Shown here piece by piece: positions 7,276 to 14,253 of a stretch of DNA of 47,780 nucleotides. Each line of letters opens with the position of its first letter. The first letter of the stretch is position 1. The stretch covers positions 507,385-555,164 of the forward strand of contig CP070736.1 in NCBI GenBank assembly GCA_020347645.1, given 5' to 3'. The DNA is from Methanobacteriota archaeon. Lineage in GTDB: Archaea; Thermoplasmatota; Thermoplasmata; UBA10834. The position numbers and the translations under genes were made by a program. Under the pieces are notes generated by a model. It did no database searches. It saw nothing but the letters and a program-made list of their open reading frames with translations, and had not been told where the DNA came from.

Positions 7276-7849
7276 CATTGCCTGCAATGCCAAAGTACAG
7301 CATCATCCATCCAATGAGCGAGTATCCTAGGAGGTCCTCTCCTAAGCCGACATCTAGCTCCATCAAACAGTACTGTATTATCGGGATTGCGATAAGCAGC
7401 GCGAGCCGGTCAGCCCTCCCCAATATGCCGCGATACATCCTTTTGAGACCGAGGGCCTGTGCCTGCGTGCCCATATAACTTGCAAGCATCACGCCGATTA
7501 CTGCGAAGAGACCTACAAAGACGGAGCAGTGGACGCCAAGGGCGATGCCGGCAAGGATGAACACATCCGAATACCTGTCGATCACATGGTCCACGAAGTC
7601 GCCCCGTGCGGATTGGTGCGGCTGCAACCTAGCCACCTTGCCATCCAGCGCGTCTAGCAACCCATTTACGCTCACCATGAGAGCGCCCAGTATAATGTAG
7701 AACGCTGGTTCGAGGCTGAAGAAGATGCCAGCGATAAAGGCAGACGCCAATGATAGGATGGAGAGGTGATTCGGGTTTACCGCAGCAAGCCGCTTGGCGG
7801 CGGGAGACAGTAGCCTGTCCGCCTCTTCCCGATATTGGTCTAGAACCAG
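7229..7849 (-). CDS. CDP-alcohol phosphatidyltransferase (archaetidylinositol-phosphate-synthase-like)
   Basis: This membrane enzyme transfers a phosphate-linked lipid from CDP-archaeol to an alcohol. The motif D-x2-DG-x2-AR-x8-G-x3-D-x3-D is complete (LDALDGKVAR...GDFVDHVIDR), and several hydrophobic segments follow. Coding similarity extends upstream of the first TTG (7750) with an N-terminal VLDQYREEADRLLSPAAKRL typical of the archaeal family. In that extension the frame has no ATG, GTG or TTG. A CTG at 7849 follows GGAGGT by 6 nt, so I propose CTG as start (206 residues). It overlaps the end of the NMP kinase gene by 10 nt and is probably in an operon with it and truA. Confidence 0.87.
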   Translation of the reverse strand: MVLDQYREEADRLLSPAAKRLAAVNPNHLSILSLASAFIAGIFFSLEPAFYIILGALMVSVNGLLDALDGKVARLQPHQSARGDFVDHVIDRYSDVFILAGIALGVHCSVFVGLFAVIGVMLASYMGTQAQALGLKRMYRGILGRADRLALLIAIPIIQYCLMELDVGLGEDLLGYSLIGWMMLYFGIAGNVTAVQRAHLIWKSLS

Positions 7850-8355
7850 TCCAAAACCTCCTGGCTCCAGTCAACATGCCCGACTTGATATTTCTCACTT
7901 TCTCCCCGTCCAATTTCCTCAACCGCTCTGGCAACCTCTTCAACTGACAATAGGGTGGTGTCGATTTCGCACACCTTCGGCACAGCATCTAACGCCTCAA
8001 TCAGTATGACGTCGACGGCTTCTGCCTCGACGTTCTCTCTCACCTTCGATTCGGTCCAACCTTTGCCTATCAGCCTGTCTCTCAGCACTCTGGGAGAACA
8101 TCTCAACACTATTGCAATGTCGACGCTCAACAGATGAGATAGATGACCTTCAAACAAGACGTCCTCATCGATTGCATTAGCTGCCTCAGCAAGGACGTCT
8201 ATGTCCACCTCGTTTGTGTCGCGAATGCTGTCACGATCCACGACCGCACCGCTTTCTTTGGCGAAGGCGTCGACACTAACGACCTTGATTGTCTTTATGA
8301 GCGAGGCGGAGGTGGTCTTCCCTACCCCCGGCGTACCTGTCAGAGCAATCCTCAT
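7840..8355 (-). CDS. Fap7/hCINAP-like nucleoside monophosphate kinase (putative adenylate kinase)
   Basis: The 171-residue protein has a Walker A loop at the N-terminus (GTPGVGKTT, residues 7-15), a VLFEGHLSHLL segment near residue 68, and a lid-like region LRCSPRVLRDRLIGKGWTESKVREN. This fits the COG1936 family, related to Fap7/hCINAP, which act as adenylate kinases or ATPases and help small ribosomal subunit maturation in eukaryotes and archaea. The neighbouring truA and trmJ also act on RNA, which fits a ribosome or RNA role. The start ATG is at 8355. Confidence 0.88.
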   Translation of the reverse strand: MRIALTGTPGVGKTTSASLIKTIKVVSVDAFAKESGAVVDRDSIRDTNEVDIDVLAEAANAIDEDVLFEGHLSHLLSVDIAIVLRCSPRVLRDRLIGKGWTESKVRENVEAEAVDVILIEALDAVPKVCEIDTTLLSVEEVARAVEEIGRGESEKYQVGHVDWSQEVLDWF

Positions 8356-8400
8356 TGATCAGGGGCTAGCCGATAAGATGCATATCAATCTTCACTGTGT

Positions 8401-9210
8401 TTAACTCGACCTCAGCCGCATGAGCAATTGTTTCGAGAACTCGCGATTCAAATCGAGGTCAATGATGCGACGGTTTAGCACGCGTCGTATGGCGCTAGCG
8501 GCCTTTGAATCATGAGGGAAAGCGATTCCGCAGTCCACATCCATCAGCACCAGGTACTCCGACGGCGCGAGACCAACTCGTCCTGGTCTGCGCCCTGTGT
8601 CCAACTCGTATTCGTCCAGGTCTATTGTTCCACTGGCGACCGCATCGATGAACCATACGATACGTCGAACCATATTCCAGAGGAAGCTTTCCGCCCTGAA
8701 ATCTATGAAGAACAAGGAATCCGACTCGGTGATGTCGATTGAATCGACGGTTCTTACCGGATTTCTGCCGTCAAGTCTAGCAAAGCCGGAGAAATCATGG
8801 GTCCCAACGAACCTTTCCGCAACCTCCCTCATTATTGATGGATCCTGCGAATCGACCGGTAGGAAGTACCTGTACCATCGCTGCTTCGCCCATCTCGGAT
8901 TGAAGTCATCATCCACCTCCACTGCTGAATAGGTCCAGATAGTGTCCAGAGCAGAATTCAAAGCAGAGCAGAGCGACCTCAATCGAAAGTCCGTTCTGAA
9001 CGATACCACGTTTCCCAAAGCGCTTACGCCCCTGTCGGTTCTGCTGGAGCTGCGAATGCCGAATCCGACCGACGCTTTAGCGTTGCCAATGTCTTCGAGA
9101 GCGGTAATCAGCTCGCCCTCAACGGTGGGCATCCCAGGCTGTCTCTGGAAGCCGTAGTAGTTCGAACCGTCGTAAGCGAGCTTCACCGCGACACGGCGAT
9201 CTTCCGTCAC
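8401..9210 (-). CDS. truA: tRNA pseudouridine synthase TruA
   Basis: TruA makes pseudouridine in the anticodon stem-loop of tRNAs (positions 38-40). The 269-residue product carries the catalytic motif SSRTDRGVSALGNVVSF, with the active aspartate in RTD, after the N-terminal VAVKLAYDGSNYYGFQRQPG strand. FLWNMVRRIVWFI near the C-terminus is also typical. I chose the GTG at 9210 because a TATA-like box is centred 27 nt upstream; further upstream sequence runs through the promoter. It is divergent from trmJ and heads an operon with the NMP kinase and lipid synthase genes. Confidence 0.92.
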   Translation of the reverse strand: MTEDRRVAVKLAYDGSNYYGFQRQPGMPTVEGELITALEDIGNAKASVGFGIRSSSRTDRGVSALGNVVSFRTDFRLRSLCSALNSALDTIWTYSAVEVDDDFNPRWAKQRWYRYFLPVDSQDPSIMREVAERFVGTHDFSGFARLDGRNPVRTVDSIDITESDSLFFIDFRAESFLWNMVRRIVWFIDAVASGTIDLDEYELDTGRRPGRVGLAPSEYLVLMDVDCGIAFPHDSKAASAIRRVLNRRIIDLDLNREFSKQLLMRLRSS

Positions 9211-9231
9211 GAGTTGCTCATCGAGTACATG

Positions 9232-9240
9232 ATTATATAT
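9232..9240. promoter_or_regulatory. Shared bidirectional TATA box between truA and trmJ
   Basis: The near-palindromic ATTATATAT is centred 27 nt from the truA GTG (9210) and 26 nt from the trmJ GTG (9263). Only about 52 nt separate the two starts, and this is the only TATA-like element between them. Confidence 0.65.
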
Positions 9241-9262
9241 CTGCGTCGTCTGTGATGGTCGC

Positions 9263-9982
9263 GTGTCGCATATCAGAGTGGTTATGATCGAACCTCTCAA
9301 CGATGGCAACATCGGGGCCGTTGCCAGATCGATGATGAACTTCGGTCTTGACGAACTAGTCCTTGTTCGACCGTGCAGCATCGGCGAGGAGGGTATCAAG
9401 CGAGCGATGCATGCGATCGACATTCTTAGAAACGCACGCACATGCTTCACCGAGGAAGAGGCGCTGAACGGCGTCGACTACATAGTTGGTACCTCCGGAA
9501 TCGACACTGCTAACGAGAAGAAATTCTCTCGCATATCTATCACTCCAGAGGGTTTCGCTGAGAAGCTTCACGGAAGCGATGATACGGTGGCGATTTTGTT
9601 TGGACGCGAGGATTTCGGACTCGACAATGAGTTGATCAAGCGATGCGACTTCCTTGTGACGATACCAACGAGTCCGGATTATCCCATCATGAACATCAGC
9701 CACGCCGCTGCCGTTGTATTCTATGAAATGTTCGTTCACGGAATCGTGAAGAACACCCCGCGTGAGGCTTCGGAATTTGAAGTCGAGAAGCTCAACGATT
9801 ACTTCGCTAGTCTCCTCGATTCGATAGACTACCCAGAACACAAGAAGACTAAGACGCGCGTCATGTTCAGACGACTTGTCGCAAGGTCGGTGCCGACTAC
9901 TTGGGAATATCACACTCTTATGGGCGTTCTCAAGGACGCGACGAGAGGCTGTTCCAAGAGTCGTGGAAACGACCGTGACTAG
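9263..9982 (+). CDS. trmJ: tRNA 2'-O-methyltransferase of the SPOUT (TrmH/TrmJ) family
   Basis: The product is a 239-residue trefoil-knot methyltransferase. Its three SpoU motifs are visible: NIGAVARSMMNFG (residues about 16-28), LFGREDFGLDN (about 112-122) and IPTSPDYPIMNISHAAAVV (about 134-152). Two of them form the SAM-binding knot. The C-terminal helical extension is like TrmJ, which methylates tRNA position 32. TrmJ is the best match; other SPOUT methylases are possible. The start is a GTG with no ribosome-binding site, consistent with a leaderless message from the shared TATA box. Confidence 0.88.
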   Translation: MSHIRVVMIEPLNDGNIGAVARSMMNFGLDELVLVRPCSIGEEGIKRAMHAIDILRNARTCFTEEEALNGVDYIVGTSGIDTANEKKFSRISITPEGFAEKLHGSDDTVAILFGREDFGLDNELIKRCDFLVTIPTSPDYPIMNISHAAAVVFYEMFVHGIVKNTPREASEFEVEKLNDYFASLLDSIDYPEHKKTKTRVMFRRLVARSVPTTWEYHTLMGVLKDATRGCSKSRGNDRD

Positions 9983-10009
9983 AAATCATCGATATCTAAG
10001 AAAGTGGTT

Positions 10010-10040
10010 GCGCCCCTCGGGAAGTTGCAGCGAGGGGCGC
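10010..10040. terminator. Stem-loop between convergent trmJ and ftsZ
   Basis: GCGCCCCTCG (10010-10019) pairs perfectly with CGAGGGGCGC (10031-10040) around an 11-nt loop. A T-rich tract GTGTTTGCTGTTGTTG follows on the plus strand. It probably ends trmJ transcription and may also affect the opposing ftsZ transcript. Confidence 0.65.
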
Positions 10041-10085
10041 GTGTTTGCTGTTGTTGTGTGGGGGGAGGAACTACTTCCTTCAGCG

Positions 10086-11147
10086 TCATACTCTGTCAAT
10101 GCACGAAACCGTAGGAGGATGTCCCACTGACGGATTGAAAGTGCATGTTCTACTCAGTTCGCATCCTTCGTCACTTTGACTTGGGGACTTCACACCCGTG
10201 ACTATTGCCATCAACTTGATCGTATCCGACATGTCGGGGTCGATTCGGGCGCCGAGCTTGATATGCGCTTTACCTAAACGCTTCGTCACGCCGTCGAACA
10301 CCTCGTAGGCCTTTCTGAGAGACAGGCCTGGTCCGCCAGTGATATGTATCATGGCGCCAGATGCGCCTTCGAAATCTATGTCGAGCAGTGGGTTCGTGAC
10401 CGCCTCCATGACGACCTTCTCGGCATCCACATTCTCAGCGTACAAGACTGTCGATGCTCCCCCTTCAATCATCACATTTCGAAAATCTGCGAAGTCGAGG
10501 TTTATCATGCTAGTCTGACAGATGGTCTCGGTTATTCCCTTGACCACCTCGACTATGAGCTGGTCCATCACCATGAAGGCCTGTTCTACTGGCAACTTAG
10601 GGACGATCTTCAGAAGCCGATTGTTGTCCAGTATTATCGTACTGTGTGCGGATTGCTTAAGTTTAGAGATACCCCTGAACGCAGTCATGAGTCTGCTCTT
10701 CTCGATGTCGAATGGAATTGTCACGAGTGCCACGGTAACAGCGCCGTGTTTGCGCGCGATTTCTGCGACAACCGGCGCTGTTCCGGTTCCTGTGCCGCCG
10801 CCCATGCCCGCACTGATGAACACGATGTCGTACGCCTTCACCAGCGATTCAATCTCATCCGCATATTCGTAGGCGATTTTCTCCCCGAGCTCGGCATTTC
10901 CGCCTGTGCCATATCCACTCGTCGAACGTTCGCCGATGAGCAACCTCTTGTGAGCCTTGATCTTTGCGAGATGGTACTTGTCCGTGTTTATGGCAATTGC
11001 ATCGATGCCATCTAGACCCATCTTGCTTATCCGATGGACACTGTTAGATCCACCGCCGCCGCAGCCGACGACGCATGTCTTTGGTGATAGATGCGTATCG
11101 AAATCGTGTTCGCTCTGAAGAGCTTCCTGCAGGAGCTTGCTGAGCAT
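10086..11147 (-). CDS. ftsZ: Cell division protein FtsZ (FtsZ2-like locus)
   Basis: This tubulin-like GTPase polymerises at the division site. The 353-residue product has the T1 loop VGCGGGGSNSVHRI, the GTP-binding signature GGGTGTGTAP, and the T7 loop NLDFADFRNVM with catalytic aspartates. It is clearly more divergent than the two ftsZ genes at 20.7-23.0 kb. I chose the ATG at 11147 because AGGAGTGGC precedes it. A ribbon-helix-helix gene lies 96 nt upstream on the same strand, as in the haloarchaeal cdrS-ftsZ2 arrangement, so this is probably the FtsZ2-type copy. That subtype is inferred from context only. The C-terminus ends in a non-conserved cysteine-containing tail. Confidence 0.93.
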   Translation of the reverse strand: MLSKLLQEALQSEHDFDTHLSPKTCVVGCGGGGSNSVHRISKMGLDGIDAIAINTDKYHLAKIKAHKRLLIGERSTSGYGTGGNAELGEKIAYEYADEIESLVKAYDIVFISAGMGGGTGTGTAPVVAEIARKHGAVTVALVTIPFDIEKSRLMTAFRGISKLKQSAHSTIILDNNRLLKIVPKLPVEQAFMVMDQLIVEVVKGITETICQTSMINLDFADFRNVMIEGGASTVLYAENVDAEKVVMEAVTNPLLDIDFEGASGAMIHITGGPGLSLRKAYEVFDGVTKRLGKAHIKLGARIDPDMSDTIKLMAIVTGVKSPSQSDEGCELSRTCTFNPSVGHPPTVSCIDRV

Positions 11148-11243
11148 TTCAGCCACTCCTCTTCGAGCGCTCACGCTCGCATGCGTACGTGTGTGTGTCC
11201 AGTCTGCATCCCATTCCGCGCTGAGCGAGTCTTCGCGTTGCCC

Positions 11244-11558
11244 TCACTTGTCGATTTCTTCCATTGCCTTCGAGAGTTTGCCTCGTATGTACTCTCGCAC
11301 GGCGTTCCTTATCGCGTCGTCGACCGAAATCGAATCTCCATCTTGCACTAGTTGCTTCAGGTTCACGACATTGCCCTTCGGTAGTTCGACGGTTACCTTC
11401 TCGATGTACTCGGGAGTGAATTCCCCGTCGACGAAGCGGTCGATCGCGGCACGAATCGCGTCCGATATTGTAGAGAACCTACCCTGGTCCACAAGCGCCT
11501 GCAGGGCACCAATGCGTTCGTGCGGCAATCGTATCGTTACTCTTTCAGACTCGACCAT
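11244..11558 (-). CDS. Tandem ribbon-helix-helix regulator (CdrS-like)
   Basis: The 104-residue protein contains two consecutive ribbon-helix-helix-like units. The first is ERVTIRLP followed by helices ISDAIRAAIDRF. The second is EKVTVELP followed by VDDAIRNAVREYI. Such proteins bind DNA palindromes through the beta ribbon. In haloarchaea the small RHH protein CdrS is co-encoded with ftsZ2 and controls division genes; the position here is the same, but this protein is longer. Start ATG at 11558 follows GGGAGGGCGG. An inverted repeat just downstream of its TATA box could be its own operator. Confidence 0.85.
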   Translation of the reverse strand: MVESERVTIRLPHERIGALQALVDQGRFSTISDAIRAAIDRFVDGEFTPEYIEKVTVELPKGNVVNLKQLVQDGDSISVDDAIRNAVREYIRGKLSKAMEEIDK

Positions 11559-11599
11559 CTGGCCGCCCTCCCATGTCCGACATTTGAGGGCATTTCGTC

Positions 11600-11634
11600 A
11601 GACGATTGTCATTATCGTCTCTGCGATATTTATA
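11600..11634 (-). promoter_or_regulatory. TATA box plus AGACGAT/ATCGTCT operator upstream of the RHH-ftsZ pair
   Basis: On the minus strand TATAAATATC (about 11634-11625) is followed by AGACGAT, 7 nt, ATCGTCT (11620-11600). This perfect 7-bp inverted repeat covers the expected transcription start region, the right place for a repressor site. Confidence 0.6.
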
Positions 11635-11793
11635 CCTTTCTAGCTCTGGGCATTGTTAACTTGAGTATGATGAATCGCGGCAGACGAGTATGACGGAATT
11701 CCGACATTGTCGAGTTTCTATGCTCTCTATCGAGGAGGATGCTGAATACTACCGAAAGGGAAGGAATCCAGAAGGAACAAGAAATGAAAAGGA

Positions 11794-11810
11794 GGGGACT
11801 TGCGGTCCCC
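11794..11810 (-). terminator. Terminator-like hairpin after the first C11 peptidase
   Basis: GGGGAC (11794-11799) and GTCCCC (11805-11810) pair around a 5-nt loop. On the minus strand the hairpin is followed by TCCTTTTCATTTC. A matching element follows the second peptidase gene. Confidence 0.6.
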
Positions 11811-11834
11811 AGTTTAGCACGCAGCTTTGCCTGG

Positions 11835-12995
11835 TCAGGTGTACGCATCCAAGAATGCGAGCCAGGACGTGTCCGTCGCGAATGACACCTCTTCCTCGTA
11901 CTGTTCTCCGTACCACGAGAAGTCGCCTTTGCTCGCCCACCAGATTGTGACGCCTCTCGCGTCCGCCGCCTTCGAAACGTGGCCGTAGCAGGCAAGCACC
12001 GCGTCGTCGATCAAGGTGACCATATCCCCGATCGCGGTCCTCAGGCCGGAGTCCGTGATCTTGGACTGAGCCAAGAGATTGTCACCGAGGTCTGCCATGT
12101 CCACGTACTTGGTCGTTCCCCAAGCGGCGTAAGAATTCCTCAGGGCAGTTGCATACGCCTTAGCATATTGGCCCTCATGTTCTAGCATCTCATCCGTCCA
12201 GGTGTCGATTGTGCTGAACGAGTTCGTTAATGTTGTCACATCGACAGCAGACAGCGTTACCTCGGTGTAGGCCAATGGAGCGTAGAAGGCTTCGTAGCCG
12301 TTGACCATGTCCACGGCCACCTGCGCCGGAGTCCTCGACGTGTCCTGCGCGAGCGGTGTCAGCTGCAAGTCGTACGGGAATCCTTCCAAGGGAACGTACT
12401 CTTCAGATGCGACAAAATAGCCGACATTTCCCGTCAGTGAAACCTCGTACATGACCTCCATCATGGCCATGTTGCATGCGTCGAATCCCAAGATGTCGAT
12501 GTAGACACCTGCATTCGCAATGGCGGAATACAGCTCAGGCATGTATATGTCGTCGTCATCACCCTGGTCCCAGCTGACCCACTTCCAGCCACCGCCATGG
12601 TCCCATATGACCACAGCCAGGTTGTCTGATGGGTATGATGTATCCATCAGAGTTATGAACCACTGGAGCGTAGCATCATCGCCGAAGTTCTTCTCGGCAT
12701 ACGAGGCGACGACTTGCGAGCTGCCCTCAGTTATCTCTACCAGATCGCAGCCATCCTCGCTGTACCTATCGACGGCTGCGACGAGATTGAGGTCAGAGTT
12801 TGCCGGTATGTCCATCAGCATCGGCAGACTGTCGTCGTCCCAATTCGCCTCAAGATCGTTGTCTCCATTCACGTAAATGGCGATGGTCCACGAGACCGTC
12901 TCAGCTCTCACGCCTTGCACCATCAGCAGCCCTGGCATCAACATCGCGATGCTAACGGCCGCCACAATAAGGGTGCTCTTCCTATTGCCGTTCAT
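11835..12995 (-). CDS. Secreted C11 (clostripain-like) cysteine peptidase, copy 1
   Basis: The 386-residue protein begins with a signal peptide (basic start, then an alanine- and leucine-rich core to about residue 31, VRAE). The mature part starts with WTIAIYVNGDNDLE, typical of C11 peptidases. The presumed catalytic histidine is in VIWDHGGGW (about residue 130) and the cysteine in GFDACNMAMMEV (about residue 173). C11 enzymes usually cut after basic residues, but specificity here is unknown. No C-terminal membrane anchor is visible, so it is likely released. It is closely related to the gene at 14254-15408. The ATG has a strong GGAGG-rich ribosome-binding site. Confidence 0.88.
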   Translation of the reverse strand: MNGNRKSTLIVAAVSIAMLMPGLLMVQGVRAETVSWTIAIYVNGDNDLEANWDDDSLPMLMDIPANSDLNLVAAVDRYSEDGCDLVEITEGSSQVVASYAEKNFGDDATLQWFITLMDTSYPSDNLAVVIWDHGGGWKWVSWDQGDDDDIYMPELYSAIANAGVYIDILGFDACNMAMMEVMYEVSLTGNVGYFVASEEYVPLEGFPYDLQLTPLAQDTSRTPAQVAVDMVNGYEAFYAPLAYTEVTLSAVDVTTLTNSFSTIDTWTDEMLEHEGQYAKAYATALRNSYAAWGTTKYVDMADLGDNLLAQSKITDSGLRTAIGDMVTLIDDAVLACYGHVSKAADARGVTIWWASKGDFSWYGEQYEEEVSFATDTSWLAFLDAYT

Positions 12996-13360
12996 TTCCT
13001 CCCCTCCTCGAGCCCTCCTCGAGGGCTGGAAGTAACGGCGTTAATATAGATTAATACTTTTAGTGTGTGCATTTCCGAAGCTGGTACAGAACTCAAGATC
13101 TCGCAGGCAGATAGACGAAAGGATTCGTCTGTGGCCACTGTGAGAAGAGGCCATAGGAGCGGGACGAGACGGTTCAGGCTCATTCCTCCGACAGATAAGA
13201 GAAAACCCGGCTCCGGAAGAAGTGCCCAAGTCGAAGCTCGCGCGGTACGGAGTTCTTGGGAGAGAGGTGTAGTACCCTCCCGGGGCCGGGGATAGCTGCA
13301 GACTCATCTCAGGATTCTTGATTTCTTAATCGTGGCCTCTTTTGGAATGTACTTCCACTC
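12996..13360. other. Gene-poor stretch upstream of peptidase copy 1
   Basis: Bases 13000-13025 contain a direct repeat of CCTCCTCGAG, part of which is the peptidase's ribosome-binding region. A TATA-like ATATTAA around 13042 on the minus strand is the likely peptidase promoter. Beyond about 13070 both strands have short arginine-rich frames without translation signals; I see no credible gene. Confidence 0.4.
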
Positions 13361-13480
13361 TCACCCTCCCTCGCCTCTTCGGAAGACATTGCCGCACTGC
13401 GGGCAGACGGCAGAATCTGGAGGCAAACGACAGTTGCACAGGCAACATACCTTCTGAGACTCCCTTACTGCATTGGCCAT
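13361..13480 (-). CDS. Tiny zinc-ribbon protein (39 residues)
   Basis: The frame starts at ATG 13480, 9 nt after a GGAGG ribosome-binding site. The product has CCLC near residue 12 (CCLCNCRL) and CPQC near residue 26 (CPQCGNVF), giving one two-knuckle zinc ribbon. It shares CPxCGNVF with the small protein at 2511-2702. It lies between the two peptidase copies and is divergent from a ribbon-helix-helix gene. Function is unknown; a regulatory or RNA-binding role is a guess from size and motif. Confidence 0.65.
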   Translation of the reverse strand: MANAVRESQKVCCLCNCRLPPDSAVCPQCGNVFRRGEGG

Positions 13481-13661
13481 ACGATAACGCCTCCAGCTGC
13501 GAACGCACCTCCACCTGTAGTACTGTATGCGTACAAGAATACTTGAGCCTTATGACTGACTCTGGTGACCTTAACTTAGTTAAGCACCCCAGAGTGGCGA
13601 TTTCGGGACTGGATTCGGCACAATAAGGATAATTTACTTCTCAATCCAATGACCGAATTGG

Positions 13662-13889
13662 ATGGCTTCGAAAGACAACCGGGTAACCCTGAAGATCGAA
13701 AAGAAGCTTTGGAAGGAAATTGAGATCCTCATCGAATCCCACCCCGAATGGGGCGTTATCTCGGTGCCTGAGTTTGTGAGAAGGGCAATCGACTCCGAAA
13801 TCAGAGATAGGAAGGAGTCGGAGACCAAACGGGTCATCACTCTTTGTCTCTCTTCTGAAAACGAGGACAAGAGTCGCAAAGACCCATGA
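13662..13889 (+). CDS. Ribbon-helix-helix-like DNA-binding protein
   Basis: The 75-residue protein begins NRVTLKIEKKLWKEIEIL, a short strand then helix, and continues VISVPEFVRRAIDSEIRDR, a second helix pair. This fits the CopG/MetJ/Arc ribbon-helix-helix fold. A TATA-like ATAATTTAC about 27 nt before the ATG suggests a leaderless transcript. It may regulate the nearby peptidase or zinc-ribbon genes, but the sequence does not show a target. Confidence 0.7.
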   Translation: MASKDNRVTLKIEKKLWKEIEILIESHPEWGVISVPEFVRRAIDSEIRDRKESETKRVITLCLSSENEDKSRKDP

Positions 13890-14019
13890 ACAGTCGAGGG
13901 CCGGCAGATTCGATTCTCTCCTTGAGCGTTTTCTCGTCAAGAACGCAGTCTCTTGGCAGAGTCAGCTTGATCTCCATGGGACATGAGAACTTCGAATTCG
14001 TGACCTTGACATCAACCAT
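13837..14019 (-). CDS. Small hypothetical protein
   Basis: The 60-residue frame (starting MVDVKVTNSKFSCPMEI) has balanced composition and a moderate GAGGAC ribosome-binding site. Three cysteines are present, CP near residue 13 and a C-x2-C near residue 50 (GLCDSCPRF). It overlaps the 3' end of the ribbon-helix-helix gene by 53 nt on the opposite strand. I do not recognise a family and it may be a chance frame. Confidence 0.4.
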   Translation of the reverse strand: MVDVKVTNSKFSCPMEIKLTLPRDCVLDEKTLKERIESAGPRLFMGLCDSCPRFQKRDKE

Positions 14020-14211
14020 CGTCTAGTCCTCTGTTCTGCGTGGCAGATTGTTAACAGCGTATTTCAAAGACATTGCACAATTGTCGTCATCTTGCCGGAT
14101 TCAAGAGGACTGCGACTTGCTGGCTAATAAGCTGTCCGACATCAACCTCGAATGATTTCACTGAATCCTACTTAGGAAAGGCAAGAATCGGCAGGAATAA
14201 GAAAAGAAAAA

Positions 14212-14229
14212 GGGGACTATGTGGTCCCC
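14212..14229 (-). terminator. Terminator-like hairpin after the second C11 peptidase
   Basis: GGGGAC (14212-14217) and GTCCCC (14224-14229) pair around TATGTG. On the minus strand it is followed by CCTTTTTCTTTTCTT. It has the same stem as the element after copy 1, so the terminator was duplicated with the gene. Confidence 0.65.
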
Positions 14230-14253
14230 AGTTTCGCGCTATGCTTTGTCTAA

